DNA of 60,533 bases from Prochloraceae cyanobacterium PL24a_bin.78 (GCA_028281945.1 JANQIW010000045.1:1-60533); one strand, 5' to 3'; shown: positions 27,729-38,057, counted from the first letter of the stretch. Made by a program: numbers and translations. The notes: generated by a model from the letters alone, not told the origin.

Positions 27729-28922
27729 TTAATCAGGTAACTTATATTGTCCAACAATTTTCTTGGCAAAACTAGGCACATGATTTTCTAATTTATTAGG
27801 ATAATTGCGTTTAACGTACAAATAGTTACGAGTAAAATGAGAATCTATGGAAAAACGAGCATATTCTAATCCCGTTGGTCCGATTTTGTCGATTACAACA
27901 CCCATTAACTTCGCAGCCCACATGGGTAAAGTAACTCCTTTATCATAAGCAGGAATTCCTTGTTGTACCGCTTGGTGACGATCGCCAGAAGAATTCACCG
28001 GTTGAGTATCCAATAAATCCCCAACTAAATCCAACATTTCCTCACCCAAAGAATTTCGTACCACAATCCATTGCCAACCAAAAGGCGCACCCATGTAACC
28101 AACTACTAAATCGGCTAAAGAATTAACATAATCAAAACAACTCATACAAGAAGGAGCAAAAACATCTTTAAGTTGATTAGTTTTCAAACCAAAAAAAGGT
28201 ACTTTTTCGATCCTGCCATCTTCATGTTTAAAATGAATCCTAAAATCCTGCATGAATTCATAATGGACAACTGTATCAGGAGAATTACTCGTAGTTTCCA
28301 AAAACTTCTGTAAACCAGCGCGAGTCACATTATCAACACAAGGAGTGCCTAAAACATAAAGCTTTTCCAAGCCTAATTGTTTTTCAACGGCCCGCAATGC
28401 TTGAATTTGACAACCTACTCCAATTACCAACAATCTTTTCATCCCTGATTTTTCCACTTGCTCTAAAACTGAGAGATTAGGAGATAAAGTCGGTTTATTT
28501 ACCCTTGCGGCTAATACTTCCTCTTTAGTGGTGGCAATTACTGGCATGGGTTGAAAACGATCTTCTTTGGTATTTTGAACACAAATGACTCCTTCTACCA
28601 GATTTCGATCGAGCATTTCACAAGCAATAGTACTCACAATTCCTGTCCATTGCGCACCTTCGATGGGTTGTTTTTTCTTAGCCGCCATCATCTTCTGATG
28701 CACACCAAAATACACATCATCGTCATTATCGAGATTTCGGCTTCTGCCATGGGTTTGAGTTTCTAATTGGGGTATTTGTTGATTGAGAAAAGCACAGGCT
28801 TCTTTAACATAATGAATGTAGTAGGTATCGCATAAACCACATTCACTACAAAGGGCTTTTGCTGGAGGTTGGCTATTAGGTTTAAGTGCTTTGGCTTTTT
28901 TGTGGGGGGCAGTTGAAGTCAT
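27729..28922 (-). CDS. bciB: BciB-type divinyl chlorophyllide 8-vinyl reductase
   Basis: 397-aa FrhB-like flavin/Fe-S protein. The N-terminal CSECGLC and the later APSCMSCFDY supply 4Fe-4S cysteines; the middle has IGVGCQIQALRAVE and GTPCVDNVTRAGLQKFL. I recognise it as the cyanobacterial ferredoxin-dependent 3,8-divinyl (proto)chlorophyllide 8-vinyl reductase type. The plant 7-hydroxymethyl-chlorophyll reductase is a close relative, so activity is by homology. Single-gene unit, convergent with the ICL-family gene. Confidence 0.88.
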   Translation of the reverse strand: MTSTAPHKKAKALKPNSQPPAKALCSECGLCDTYYIHYVKEACAFLNQQIPQLETQTHGRSRNLDNDDDVYFGVHQKMMAAKKKQPIEGAQWTGIVSTIACEMLDRNLVEGVICVQNTKEDRFQPMPVIATTKEEVLAARVNKPTLSPNLSVLEQVEKSGMKRLLVIGVGCQIQALRAVEKQLGLEKLYVLGTPCVDNVTRAGLQKFLETTSNSPDTVVHYEFMQDFRIHFKHEDGRIEKVPFFGLKTNQLKDVFAPSCMSCFDYVNSLADLVVGYMGAPFGWQWIVVRNSLGEEMLDLVGDLLDTQPVNSSGDRHQAVQQGIPAYDKGVTLPMWAAKLMGVVIDKIGPTGLEYARFSIDSHFTRNYLYVKRNYPNKLENHVPSFAKKIVGQYKLPD

Positions 28923-29056
28923 ATTAATTTAAGTAGATTTCTATTTATTTGCTTTATTTTCTTAACAGTTCTTTAGATTACGCTATAACGAAGTTTTTAC
29001 GCTACTATTTGTAACAGTTTTTGACATCCTGTTTATATTTCTAAATTTTACTTATC

Positions 29057-29386
29057 TCAAGAAGAAACAGAATTTTTCCTCAAACCTTGAATTAAAACCT
29101 GAATGCCCAAAGCAATCAAACCAAGGGCAACAAAGCTAAAAACACCCGTTCCCAAAGCCGTCATTCCTACAACGATCGTTCTCACTGCCACAGACATATT
29201 AATAATAATAGGATTGCTAGAAGTAACCGGCTTAGCGGCAAAAGTTTGAGCAATGGAAGAAGTCATCAAATAGAGACCAAAACCTAGCACCCCCGATAAA
29301 GCAGCACCCATCAAACACTTTAAAGGAGTAACTTTTTTAGAATCCAAATCTTTCGTAGTTGTTTTTGTAGAATTAATCTCGCTCAT
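29057..29386 (-). CDS. DUF3082-type small membrane protein
   Basis: 109 aa from the ATG at 29384-29386, which is preceded by a strong ATTAGGAGG ribosome binding site with a 4-nt gap. A longer frame to 29476 would overlap the ispE stop and lacks such a site. The protein has a polar N-terminus, then two transmembrane helices (SGVLGFGLYLM and VFSFVALGLIALGIQVLI). It resembles the conserved cyanobacterial DUF3082 family. Probably in one transcript with ispE upstream. Confidence 0.75.
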   Translation of the reverse strand: MSEINSTKTTTKDLDSKKVTPLKCLMGAALSGVLGFGLYLMTSSIAQTFAAKPVTSSNPIIINMSVAVRTIVVGMTALGTGVFSFVALGLIALGIQVLIQGLRKNSVSS

Positions 29387-29472
29387 AAAACCTCCTAATA
29401 ATAGTAAAAATTTCCCTAATAAATATGAACTAACTTGGACTAACTTGAACAATTTAAGCTTTAAAACATAAA

Positions 29473-30423
29473 TCAAGAAGACTCTGCAACTTGAATACCA
29501 TTACTAGATAACTTAGTTATCCAAAAATCCAATTCAGGATTAGCCATTAAATCTTGAACTTTATGCTTAATTTCCTCTGCTTGAGCCTTAGATTCACAAA
29601 GACAAAAGACAGTAGGACCCGAACCAGACATCATCGTACCTAAACCTCCAGTATTTATCAAAGCTGAACGTAATTCATTTACTTGAGGATGTTCTGGTAA
29701 AACCACTTTTTCTAAATCATTATATAATAAATTACCAATCTTTTGATGATTTTGATCTATTATTGCCTTCACTAAAGGACCAGAATGTATTTCTTGATGA
29801 CGATTTTGGAATTCATTTTCTTCTTTTATATAATCATCCTCAAATTTTTGTCGATAAGTTTGATAGGCCCAACCAGTAGAAACAGAAAGATTACGGTATT
29901 TAGCTAAAACCACCCAAATATCATCTAGATTTTGAATAGACTCTAAAATCTCACCTCTCCCAGTTGCAATGGCAGTGCCCCCTCTGACACAAAAAGGAAT
30001 ATCAGAACCTAACTGAGCAGCTAAAGTCTCTAACTCTGGCTTAGTCAAACCTAAATCCCACATTAAATCTATCCCCACCAAAACTGCCGCGCCATCAGTT
30101 GATCCTCCTGCCAAACCAGCGGCTACGGGAATTTGTTTATCAATGGTAATATCAATGCCGCCGTAATTAGCAGCTATTTCGGGGAATTGTTGTTGCATTA
30201 ACTTAGCAGCTTTATAGGCTAAATTAGTTTCATCTGAAGGCACTTGTGGATTATTACAATAAACTCGAATTGAATCTGTTCCATTAGGACGTAATTCTAT
30301 TTTATCTGCTAATTCAATACTTTGTAAAATCATTACCAATTGGTGATAGCCATCAGGTCGATCGCCTATTATTTCGAGATAGAGATTTATTTTTCCAGGA
30401 GCAATAAGAGAATAAGAACGCAT
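29473..30423 (-). CDS. ispE: IspE, 4-diphosphocytidyl-2-C-methyl-D-erythritol kinase
   Basis: 316-aa GHMP kinase of the MEP isoprenoid pathway. N-terminal APGKINLYLEI substrate region, ATP-binding GHMP motif AAGLAGGSTDGAAVL (near residue 97), and C-terminal MMSGSGPTVFCL. The length is normal. Probably co-transcribed from rsmA (96-bp gap) and followed by the DUF3082 gene. Confidence 0.93.
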   Translation of the reverse strand: MRSYSLIAPGKINLYLEIIGDRPDGYHQLVMILQSIELADKIELRPNGTDSIRVYCNNPQVPSDETNLAYKAAKLMQQQFPEIAANYGGIDITIDKQIPVAAGLAGGSTDGAAVLVGIDLMWDLGLTKPELETLAAQLGSDIPFCVRGGTAIATGRGEILESIQNLDDIWVVLAKYRNLSVSTGWAYQTYRQKFEDDYIKEENEFQNRHQEIHSGPLVKAIIDQNHQKIGNLLYNDLEKVVLPEHPQVNELRSALINTGGLGTMMSGSGPTVFCLCESKAQAEEIKHKVQDLMANPELDFWITKLSSNGIQVAESS

Positions 30424-30519
30424 ATATTATTAATATTAAATTTTTGATTATTTAATCTTTGATCTTTGCTTTGAAATTTTCTGATATTTAATTTTTGAAA
30501 TTGATAAATCCATTGAAAT

Positions 30520-31356
30520 TTAAACTGAAGAAATAGATTGAGTTTTAACAAATAAATTACTAAAAGAAATCCAATTTTCTAAACTCAAATTTTCCGCTCT
30601 AGCTTGAGGATTGAGATCTAATTCTGATAGTAATTGTGTAAGAAGATCGACATCCATCAAACTTTTTAAATTATTTTTTAACATTTTCCTGCGATTAGCA
30701 AAACCCAATTTTAACAAAGTGTCTAAAACTTTAGGATTATCCACTGGAGTATCAATAACTCTAGGGAAAAGACGCACCACAGCCGAATCCACTTTAGGGG
30801 GAGGATAAAAAGCTATTGCCGGCACATCGCAAATAAATTCTGTCATAGCTAAATATTGTATTCGCACTGATAAAGCACCAAAAGCTTTACTATTTGGTTT
30901 AGCTGTTAGACGATGAGCAACTTCTTTTTGAAGCAATAAAACAATTAAATCGTACTTATCTTTTGTGGGTTGACTGATTGTACCTAGAAATCTTTGTAGA
31001 ATTGGGCCTGTGATATTATAAGGAATATTTGCCACTATTTTATTAGGATTTTGAAACTTTTTAAAACTAGTAAGATTTGCTTCTAAATCAATCGATAATA
31101 TATCTCCTTGTAGCAATAAAAAATTGTCTTTTTCTCCCAAACTTTTGACCAATTTCTTACATAAATCCCGATCGATTTCTACAGCCACCAATGATTCCAC
31201 TATGGGTAAGAGACGACGAGTTAAAACCCCTGTGCCTGGGCCAATTTCTAAAAGGCGATCTTCATTTGTTAGAGATGCTGCTTCCACAATATTATTCAAT
31301 GCCTTATCACTTTTGAGCCAATGCTGGGCAAAACGTTTACGAGGTTTATAATTCAT
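30520..31356 (-). CDS. rsmA: RsmA/KsgA 16S rRNA dimethyladenosine transferase
   Basis: 278 aa. It dimethylates two adjacent adenines near the 3' end of 16S rRNA. SAM motif LLEIGPGTGVLTRRLLP; catalytic NIPYNITGPIL; start MNYKPRKRFAQHWL, the family start. Located just upstream of ispE on the same strand, an order common in bacteria. Confidence 0.93.
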   Translation of the reverse strand: MNYKPRKRFAQHWLKSDKALNNIVEAASLTNEDRLLEIGPGTGVLTRRLLPIVESLVAVEIDRDLCKKLVKSLGEKDNFLLLQGDILSIDLEANLTSFKKFQNPNKIVANIPYNITGPILQRFLGTISQPTKDKYDLIVLLLQKEVAHRLTAKPNSKAFGALSVRIQYLAMTEFICDVPAIAFYPPPKVDSAVVRLFPRVIDTPVDNPKVLDTLLKLGFANRRKMLKNNLKSLMDVDLLTQLLSELDLNPQARAENLSLENWISFSNLFVKTQSISSV

Positions 31357-31459
31357 TCCATTGTTAATTAATAGTTTTAATATTAATAATATTACTTTAG
31401 TATTTCATATTGGTGATTAAATTAAATGTTAAATGTTTAGAATATATACTTGATTCACT

Positions 31460-31640
31460 CATTTATCCATTCACCCATTCTCCTCATCCAAGATTTAAGT
31501 AATAAGTAATTTCTTCCCATTCTTCCCATTCTTCCCATTCCTATCATCACCATAAACATATCGAGAGAAACCATCTCCCATTCCCATCATCACCATAAAT
31601 CATTCTCAAAAAACCATCTCCCATTCTCCCTATTTAATAT
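31460..31640 (-). repeat. Dispersed G-rich repeat element, copy E (mosaic)
   Basis: Read on the minus strand it has GGGAGAATGGGAGATGG units, two partial copies of a TTTATGGTGATGAT spacer, then three GGGAAGAAT units, then ATTACTTATTACTTAAATC...GGATG. The last block is the tail of the 7782-8025 element. It lies in the 31357-31753 gap between rsmA and sir; the rest of that gap is AT-rich without features. Confidence 0.75.
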
Positions 31641-31753
31641 CTAGAATTATCAAAACAAAATAACCTAAATGGTAGCGGTAGTTAAAATTAATTTATATCT
31701 AGCTCAATTATGTCACTATTTTACTATTATTTTACTACCATTACCAAACAAAT

Positions 31754-33703
31754 TTATTCTAAGTTAGCAAAATAAGCTTCTAAAGCTTCTGCCACTATGT
31801 GATTCATTGGCTTTTTTTCTTCCAAAGAAATTGCTTTTAGACGTTTAAAGAGGTCATCTTTAATGCCTACTCGGTGTTGACTTTTTCTACCTTGACCACT
31901 ACTTGCTGTCTTTTGAGATTTTTGAGGTTCACTTTGATAATTATCTGACCATTCTCGAATAGCATCAAATCCTACACGATGACAGAAATCCCCAAAACTT
32001 TCCTTTTCTGATTCCCTTTTTTCCCGAAAGAAGACAAAAATAGGCTCTAAAAAAGTTTCCAGTTCTGCGATCTTTAACTTATTTGTATAAGCTTGAGCCA
32101 CTCTGGTTTGATTTGGTGAACCCCCCAACCAAATTTGATAAGTTTCTGGTAAACTTCCCACAAACCCCAACTCTGCCATATAAGGGCGAGCACAACCATT
32201 GGGACATCCGGTCATACGAACCACAAAAGTTTCTTTTTCCATGCCCAATTTTTTCAGCAAAGCTTTAATACGATCGAGAATTGCTGGGATAGCCCGTTCT
32301 GATTCCGTAATAGCCAAACCACAAGTAGGTAAAGAAGGGCAAGCCATGGAATAACGTACAAAGGAATCGATTTTGTTAACATCAGTAATCACACCATACT
32401 TATGGAAAATGGAGTTAATTTCATCTTTCCATTGAGGCTCAATTTCATAAAGAATAATATTATGATTAGCCGTTAAACGCATGGGTAACTCATACTTCTC
32501 GATTACTTCCTTAAGTGCAGTTTTTAATTTAAACTGATCTAAATCTTGAATTCTGCCATTTTCCACAGATATACCTAAAAAGAGCTTACCATCTCCTTGC
32601 TCGTGCCAATCGAGATAATCTTGATAAATCCAATCAGGTAAAGACTTAAAAGGCTGTATTTCTTTCCCTAAATAACCTTCTACTGTAGTTTTAAATTTCT
32701 CTACTCCCCAATCATTGAGGAGATATTTCATCCTAGCTTGACGGCGATTAAAACGATTCCCATAATCCCTTTGAGTAGAAACAATTGCTTTTACCAATTC
32801 AAAGATATCTTCTTTATCTACATAACCGATTTCATCAGCTTTACGAGGGAAAGTTTCGTCTCGATTGTGAGTGCGCCCTAAACCTCCCCCTGCTAAGATA
32901 TTAAATCCTTCTAAATCCCCCATTTCATTAGTAATCACTACTAAACTAATATCATGGGTATAGACATCGATGGAGTTATCCCCCGGAACGGTAATACTAA
33001 TTTTAAATTTACGAGGTAAATATGTCTCCCCATAAATAGGCTCTTCAACACCAGAGAATACAGTTTTATTGCCATTTTGATTGCCATTTTCCTGACGAGC
33101 AACTTTTACTTCTGGAGCCTCTTCTGCACTAATTACTTTTTCTCCATCCAACCAAATATCATAATATGCTCCTGTTTGAGGCTTGAGCAAGTCAGCTATT
33201 TTATCAGCATATTCCCAAGCATATTGGTATTCTGCTGTCTTTTTAAAAGGTGCAGGAGGAGCCATTACATTGCGATTGAGATCACCACAGGCTCCTAAAG
33301 TGGATCCCATATTTTTAATAATTGCAGCAAATACGGCTTTGAGATTTTTCTTTAAGATGCCATGAAGCTGAAATCCTTGGCGTGTTGTCACCCGCATTGT
33401 CTCATTGCCATACTCATTGCTGAGGCGTTCTAAAGTAAGAAAAAGTTGTGGTGGGATAAATCCCCCTGGATTCCTTGTCCGCAACATAAATTGGTAATCT
33501 TTTTCTTGTCCTTTTACTCTGTTATCTCGGTTATCTTGCTGATAAGAACCATGAAATTTGAGTATTTGTACCCCATCTGATGTAAAATGAGTCGTATCTT
33601 GTTGTAGTTCTGTAGCTAGTGGTTCGCGTAAAAAATTACTGCGTTCTTTAATTCCTTCTAGCTTAGATAGTCTTTCTGTTGATGAGATTGGAATATTTCC
33701 CAT
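31754..33703 (-). CDS. sir: Ferredoxin-dependent sulfite reductase with ribbon-helix-helix-like tail
   Basis: 649-aa siroheme/4Fe-4S enzyme reducing sulfite to sulfide with ferredoxin. Cluster ligands are in [10 protein letters not shown] and [16 protein letters not shown]. The siroheme-binding [12 protein letters not shown] and GDLNRNV sequences are present, and the duplicated SiR architecture is complete. The last ~60 residues are an addition: a Ser/Gln/Lys linker followed by [19 protein letters not shown] and [11 protein letters not shown], which match an Arc/CopG ribbon-helix-helix DNA-binding unit. Plastid sulfite reductase compacts nucleoids, so DNA binding is a reasonable inference. 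Confidence 0.92.
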   Translation of the reverse strand: MGNIPISSTERLSKLEGIKERSNFLREPLATELQQDTTHFTSDGVQILKFHGSYQQDNRDNRVKGQEKDYQFMLRTRNPGGFIPPQLFLTLERLSNEYGNETMRVTTRQGFQLHGILKKNLKAVFAAIIKNMGSTLGACGDLNRNVMAPPAPFKKTAEYQYAWEYADKIADLLKPQTGAYYDIWLDGEKVISAEEAPEVKVARQENGNQNGNKTVFSGVEEPIYGETYLPRKFKISITVPGDNSIDVYTHDISLVVITNEMGDLEGFNILAGGGLGRTHNRDETFPRKADEIGYVDKEDIFELVKAIVSTQRDYGNRFNRRQARMKYLLNDWGVEKFKTTVEGYLGKEIQPFKSLPDWIYQDYLDWHEQGDGKLFLGISVENGRIQDLDQFKLKTALKEVIEKYELPMRLTANHNIILYEIEPQWKDEINSIFHKYGVITDVNKIDSFVRYSMACPSLPTCGLAITESERAIPAILDRIKALLKKLGMEKETFVVRMTGCPNGCARPYMAELGFVGSLPETYQIWLGGSPNQTRVAQAYTNKLKIAELETFLEPIFVFFREKRESEKESFGDFCHRVGFDAIREWSDNYQSEPQKSQKTASSGQGRKSQHRVGIKDDLFKRLKAISLEEKKPMNHIVAEALEAYFANLE

Positions 33704-33911
33704 AAGAGTTACAAATGGTTCTTCTTTAGTGTTGTTATCTATTCTGCGATCGAATTTCTTATTTTAAGTTTATCTTCTCTAGTATGGTTAGACTCTTAAA
33801 AAAAATTGACATAATCCCTTTTCTTAAAAATAACTATCTTTGATTTTTCTTGGCTTAAATAAGATATACTTTCAATTATCATTTTATTTTTAAACATTAT
33901 CTATTTGGTTT

Positions 33912-36299
33912 ATGAATAGCGGATTTAATAATAAAACTATTCTCGCGAATAACCCATATATAGTTGTAAACAGTCAGGGAAAAACTTTTCCTCATTTTGA
34001 ACTAAATAAAACTAGTCATGTTTTAGGAAGAGATTCTCAATTTGCTGATTTAGTCTTGCCTCAAAATTTGACTTTAGTTAGTCGAGTTCAAGCTTCTTTT
34101 AGATTTATCGAAAATAATTATTATATCTATGATGGTAATGCTGTAAGTCCTAGTAAAAATCGTTTATTTGTGAATAATAAGTTAATTCTTCCTGATGAAG
34201 GATATTTGCTAAAAGATGGAGATGAAATTCATGTTGGTCAAAATCCAGCTAATCTAACTACTATTACTTACTACAACCCTAATGAAAACCCTCATAATTA
34301 TCAAAATTTAGATGAAACATCACAGAATTCTATTTCTTTATTGAATAAATCAGTATTATTAGGGAGAGATAATAATGCTAATTTGCAATTAAATGCTCCA
34401 ACTGTTTCTCGTAGACACGCCATCATTGATCATGATGGTAAGGGTAGTTATATTCTCAAGGACTTAAGCACTAATGGAGTATTTGTGAATGAGAGTAAGG
34501 TTAATGGTTCTATCAGATTGAACAATGGCGATCGAATACATATTGGGCCTTATCTTCTAGTTTTACAAGATAACTCTTTAATTTTAGCAGATCGAGGGGA
34601 TAATATTCGCCTTGATGCTCAAAACCTAATCAGAGAAGTTACTAATAAACAAGGCAAAAAAATCCGAATTTTAAATAATATTTCTTTACCAATAGAGCCT
34701 GGACAATTTGTAGCTTTAGTGGGGGGTTCCGGTGCTGGAAAATCTACTTTAATGGGAACCTTATTAGGAATAAATCCTACTACATCCGGAACAGTTTACC
34801 TCAATGGAGAAGAGCTTCGTTCCAATTTTAATATTTACCGTACCCAAATTGGTTATGTTCCTCAAAATGATATTGTTCATAAAAATTTAAGAGTTAGAGA
34901 AGTACTAACCTATGCTGCTAAATTAAGACTTCCTCCTGATGCTGATTTAGAAGCCATTGTTAACAAAACCCTCACAGAAATTGAGATGTCTCAACGTCAA
35001 GATGTTTTAGTGAAAAATCTCAGTGGTGGTCAATTAAAAAGGGTTAGCATTGGGGTAGAGTTATTAGCAGATCCTAAATTGTTTTTCCTTGATGAACCAA
35101 CTTCTGGACTAGATCCTGGTTTGGATAAAAAAATGATGGAATTGTTGCAAAATTTGGCTAAACAAGGACGGACGATTATTATTGTTACCCATGCTACTAG
35201 CAATATTACTCTTTGCGATCGTTTAGTTTTTCTAGGTTTTGGGGGGAATTTATGTTACTTTGGTTTGCCTACTGAAGCCATGAAATTTTTCCAAATACAA
35301 AGTGAAGATTTCGCAGATATTTATATTAAATTAGAAAACCAAGAATCGGTAGAACAACAAGCATCTAAATATCTCAATTCTCATTATTATCAAGACTTTA
35401 TTGCTCGACGTTTAAGTACAGATCATTTAGGAAAACAACAACAAAAACCACAACAAGTAAAGCCATCTTTTTTCCGACAATTATTAATTCTAACTCAAAG
35501 ATATTCCCAACTCACTTTAAGAGATCCGATTAACTTAATTTTATCACTTATAACTGCTCCCATTGGCATAGCTTTAATTATTTTAGTCAACCAAAATCAA
35601 AATCCTTTTATTAGTGATATTCCTCTTTTAGCTTTAAAAGTACTATTTGTTTTTACAAGTTCTTCTATTTGGATTGGTTTATCTAGTTCTCTACAAGAAA
35701 TTATTAAAGAATCAGCTATCTATATGAGAGAAAGATTGGTAAATTTAGGTTTATTGCCTTATTTATTCTCCAAAATAATTGTCTTAGCTGGTTTAGGTTT
35801 AGCCCAAACATTATTAATGTTAATAGTTATTTTACTTGGATTTCAACCTCCAGAAAATGATCTCATTCCTTGGTTTTTGGGAGTAGGAATAACAACCTTT
35901 TTATCCCTATTTACCTCAATGAATTTAGGATTAATGATTTCATCTTTAGTGAAAAATGAAAGCCAGGCTAATAATGCTTTACCTTTGTTATTAATTCCTC
36001 AAATCATCTTTTCTGGAGTGTTGTTTGAAGTAGAGGGAATTAGTAAATTTATTTCTTGGTTAATGTTAAGTCGTTGGTCAGTAGGAGCTTATAGTATCAT
36101 AGTTGATGTCAATGGTTTGGTTGCACCTCCTCCTATTTTACCTGATGGCACAACCATTAGTTTGCCTTTTGAAGGTTCTTCTGCTCATACATCAAATTTA
36201 GATAATCTTTTGTTAAATTGGATACTTCTTTTATTGCATTCGTTAGTGTATTTCATTGTTACTCTGTTAATTCAAAAAAATAAAGATATTTTTAAATAA
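33912..36299 (+). CDS. FHA-domain ABC transporter, ABCG-like half-transporter
   Basis: 795 aa. Two FHA phosphothreonine-binding domains (about residues 30-100 and 140-215; LGRDSQFADLVL and LGRDNNANLQL with SRRHA) are fused to an ABC ATPase with Walker A GGSGAGKST, the ABC signature LSGGQLKR, Walker B LFFLDEP and the switch His in IIVTHA. The C-terminal ~250 residues are an ABC-2 permease with about six helices. The layout resembles eukaryotic ABCG proteins with FHA sensors added. Substrate unknown; FHA domains suggest control by Ser/Thr kinases. Confidence 0.88.
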   Translation: MNSGFNNKTILANNPYIVVNSQGKTFPHFELNKTSHVLGRDSQFADLVLPQNLTLVSRVQASFRFIENNYYIYDGNAVSPSKNRLFVNNKLILPDEGYLLKDGDEIHVGQNPANLTTITYYNPNENPHNYQNLDETSQNSISLLNKSVLLGRDNNANLQLNAPTVSRRHAIIDHDGKGSYILKDLSTNGVFVNESKVNGSIRLNNGDRIHIGPYLLVLQDNSLILADRGDNIRLDAQNLIREVTNKQGKKIRILNNISLPIEPGQFVALVGGSGAGKSTLMGTLLGINPTTSGTVYLNGEELRSNFNIYRTQIGYVPQNDIVHKNLRVREVLTYAAKLRLPPDADLEAIVNKTLTEIEMSQRQDVLVKNLSGGQLKRVSIGVELLADPKLFFLDEPTSGLDPGLDKKMMELLQNLAKQGRTIIIVTHATSNITLCDRLVFLGFGGNLCYFGLPTEAMKFFQIQSEDFADIYIKLENQESVEQQASKYLNSHYYQDFIARRLSTDHLGKQQQKPQQVKPSFFRQLLILTQRYSQLTLRDPINLILSLITAPIGIALIILVNQNQNPFISDIPLLALKVLFVFTSSSIWIGLSSSLQEIIKESAIYMRERLVNLGLLPYLFSKIIVLAGLGLAQTLLMLIVILLGFQPPENDLIPWFLGVGITTFLSLFTSMNLGLMISSLVKNESQANNALPLLLIPQIIFSGVLFEVEGISKFISWLMLSRWSVGAYSIIVDVNGLVAPPPILPDGTTISLPFEGSSAHTSNLDNLLLNWILLLLHSLVYFIVTLLIQKNKDIFK

Positions 36300-36725
36300 T
36301 ACTTTCTAAGATTTTCTTAATAATTAATGATTTCATTAGGTTTAACTTAAGGATTTTAACTATATTTTTTCTAAAGATATCAATCTACGCCACGATAAAT
36401 CTAAAAATAAATGGTTGAAATCCAATAAAGTTTGAATTTTTAGAAATAATTGAAGTTGTTAAGTTAAAAAGCTCTCAATTAAATATAGTCTTGCCTAGCT
36501 TGTATCTCAATGGAAAAGTTGAGTAAAACAGAAAAAGAATGAAAATTTGTATTAGTTAAAAACTAAAAACTAATAGCTTTTTCAAATTTGGAGAATTTCA
36601 CTGAAAATTTATTAATTTTATCAAAGCTAAACAAGATTTTCCATAAAAATACATGAGTGCTAATTATTTATAACAGATTGAAAACTAAATAACAACAGAA
36701 TAGAATTTAGCGGAGAATAATTACA
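36300..36725. other. Intergenic stretch
   Basis: About 425 bp of AT-rich sequence between the FHA-ABC gene and a small secreted protein gene. No RNA, promoter of note or small gene was recognised. Confidence 0.4.
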
Positions 36726-37175
36726 ATGAATAACTTTAATAAACTAACAGCTAGTGTTATAATTAGTTGTAGTTTACTAACAATAATACTTAGTCCTAAT
36801 TTTAAAAAAGCTCAAGCTCAGAAAATTACTCAATCTACATCATCACAAGAAGTAGCTCAATCAAATGAATCAGGGGAAGTCCTTGAACCAAATACATTAA
36901 TTAAATTAAATCCTTCAGATGAATCAAATCCATTAGTATTTTGGACTCAAGCTATTTTATTATCCGGTTTGGAATCTAGAGATATTGAAGATTGGAATTT
37001 TGCTGTGGGTGGTACTTTTCCTGATAATGAAGATGGTGGAAATAACGATGTTTTTGCGATGAGTCAAGAGGGTGGTATTGTGAGTAATTTGAGACTTTAT
37101 GAATTTAAAGGCCCTTGGAGAAATAATGATGATCCTCAACGTTATGCGACTACTTATGAATTCTTTGAATTATAA
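36726..37175 (+). CDS. Small secreted acidic protein, unknown function
   Basis: 149 aa with a signal peptide (hydrophobic ASVIISCSLLTIILS, likely cut after AQA). The mature protein is acidic and Asn-rich, ending PWRNNDDPQRYATTYEFFEL. No family recognised. It stands alone, convergent with the small gene at 37412. Confidence 0.6.
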   Translation: MNNFNKLTASVIISCSLLTIILSPNFKKAQAQKITQSTSSQEVAQSNESGEVLEPNTLIKLNPSDESNPLVFWTQAILLSGLESRDIEDWNFAVGGTFPDNEDGGNNDVFAMSQEGGIVSNLRLYEFKGPWRNNDDPQRYATTYEFFEL

Positions 37176-37411
37176 GGATTAAATATCATTACTTAAACTA
37201 AATAATTAATTCATTAATGGTGAAGTTTTTAATGGGATTGCCAGAACTACAATAAAGTTTATGGCTTCTTTTTTTCTAATCTATGTTCAATGTCTACTGG
37301 AAGAGGGAAAAACACGGACTTTACTATAGATTTTTTTCTTCTGGTATTTCTTATTAAGTAATTAAAAACCCTATGGGAAAAGATTAGGATTCTGTATTAG
37401 CTTCACTACCA

Positions 37412-37627
37412 TTACTTTCTGGGATACTTTCTGGGATATTTAACAGACGTTTTGCTCTTCTTAATCGTGCTTGGTATGTAAGGTGAAGCCCTTTTCTGTT
37501 CTTCCAACATTGCTAAAATTTCATCTAATACTAAAATATTAGCATCCATCCGTTTGCATATTTCTTGAATTTTAACTCCTCTTGCTTTTATTGTTTCTAA
37601 ATCTGGAGGTGTAGGTTTTTTCGTCAT
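37412..37627 (-). CDS. Small protein, probably frameshifted
   Basis: 71 aa from the ATG at 37625-37627 (GGAG seven bases upstream). The first ~48 residues are helical (MTKKPTPPDLETIKARG, then AMLEEQKR). After QKRA the current frame gives a low-complexity end, KTSVKYPRKYPRK. Reading one base on (+1) instead gives LTYQARLRRAKRLLNIPES and a normal end near 37386, which looks like the real C-terminus. A single-base insertion in the AAAAGGG tract (about 37489-37495) explains this. Unknown function; it follows the VapBC pair on the same strand. Confidence 0.5.
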   Translation of the reverse strand: MTKKPTPPDLETIKARGVKIQEICKRMDANILVLDEILAMLEEQKRASPYIPSTIKKSKTSVKYPRKYPRK

Positions 37628-37652
37628 AATATACTCCAATCTCTTTTAATTT

Positions 37653-38057
37653 CTAAGATACTTCCCAATCCTGATATTTTAAACTATCAACTCGGCTAAA
37701 TTCAGAAATATTATGAGTCACTAAAATGAGATCGAAAGCTTTAGCTATGGAAGCAATTTGCAAATCGTATACGCCAATGGGAGTCCCTTTTTTATTCAAT
37801 TCTGCTCGAAGATAACCTGCTATTTTGGCACAATTACTATCAAAATTAAGTACTTCAAATTGAGTGCAAAACCTCTCTACCTTTTTGATATTTTCTTCTT
37901 TCCTTTGACTACGATAAGCTCCATAAAACAATTCATATTCAACTACAGTACATAAATTAATATTTTTTGGTTCTTGTTCTGCTAATTTTTTAACAACCGA
38001 TGGATTACTATTATTAAGTAGTTTAATACAAACATTAGTATCTAGTAAATAAATCAT
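37653..38057 (-). CDS. VapC-type PIN-domain toxin
   Basis: 134 aa from the ATG at 38055-38057, beginning MIYLLDTNVCIKLL, the typical PIN start with the first catalytic Asp. Other acidic residues are in VVEYELFYGA and GVYDLQIASIA. A longer frame extends to 38120 but would sit inside the antitoxin; the TGATG overlap with the antitoxin stop argues for 38057. Predicted ribonuclease toxin, translationally coupled to its antitoxin. Confidence 0.85.
   Translation of the reverse strand: MIYLLDTNVCIKLLNNSNPSVVKKLAEQEPKNINLCTVVEYELFYGAYRSQRKEENIKKVERFCTQFEVLNFDSNCAKIAGYLRAELNKKGTPIGVYDLQIASIAKAFDLILVTHNISEFSRVDSLKYQDWEVS

Noticed and set aside
29387..29476. N-terminal extension of the DUF3082 frame
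   Set aside because: It overlaps the end of ispE and lacks a ribosome site, while the internal ATG has ATTAGGAGG.
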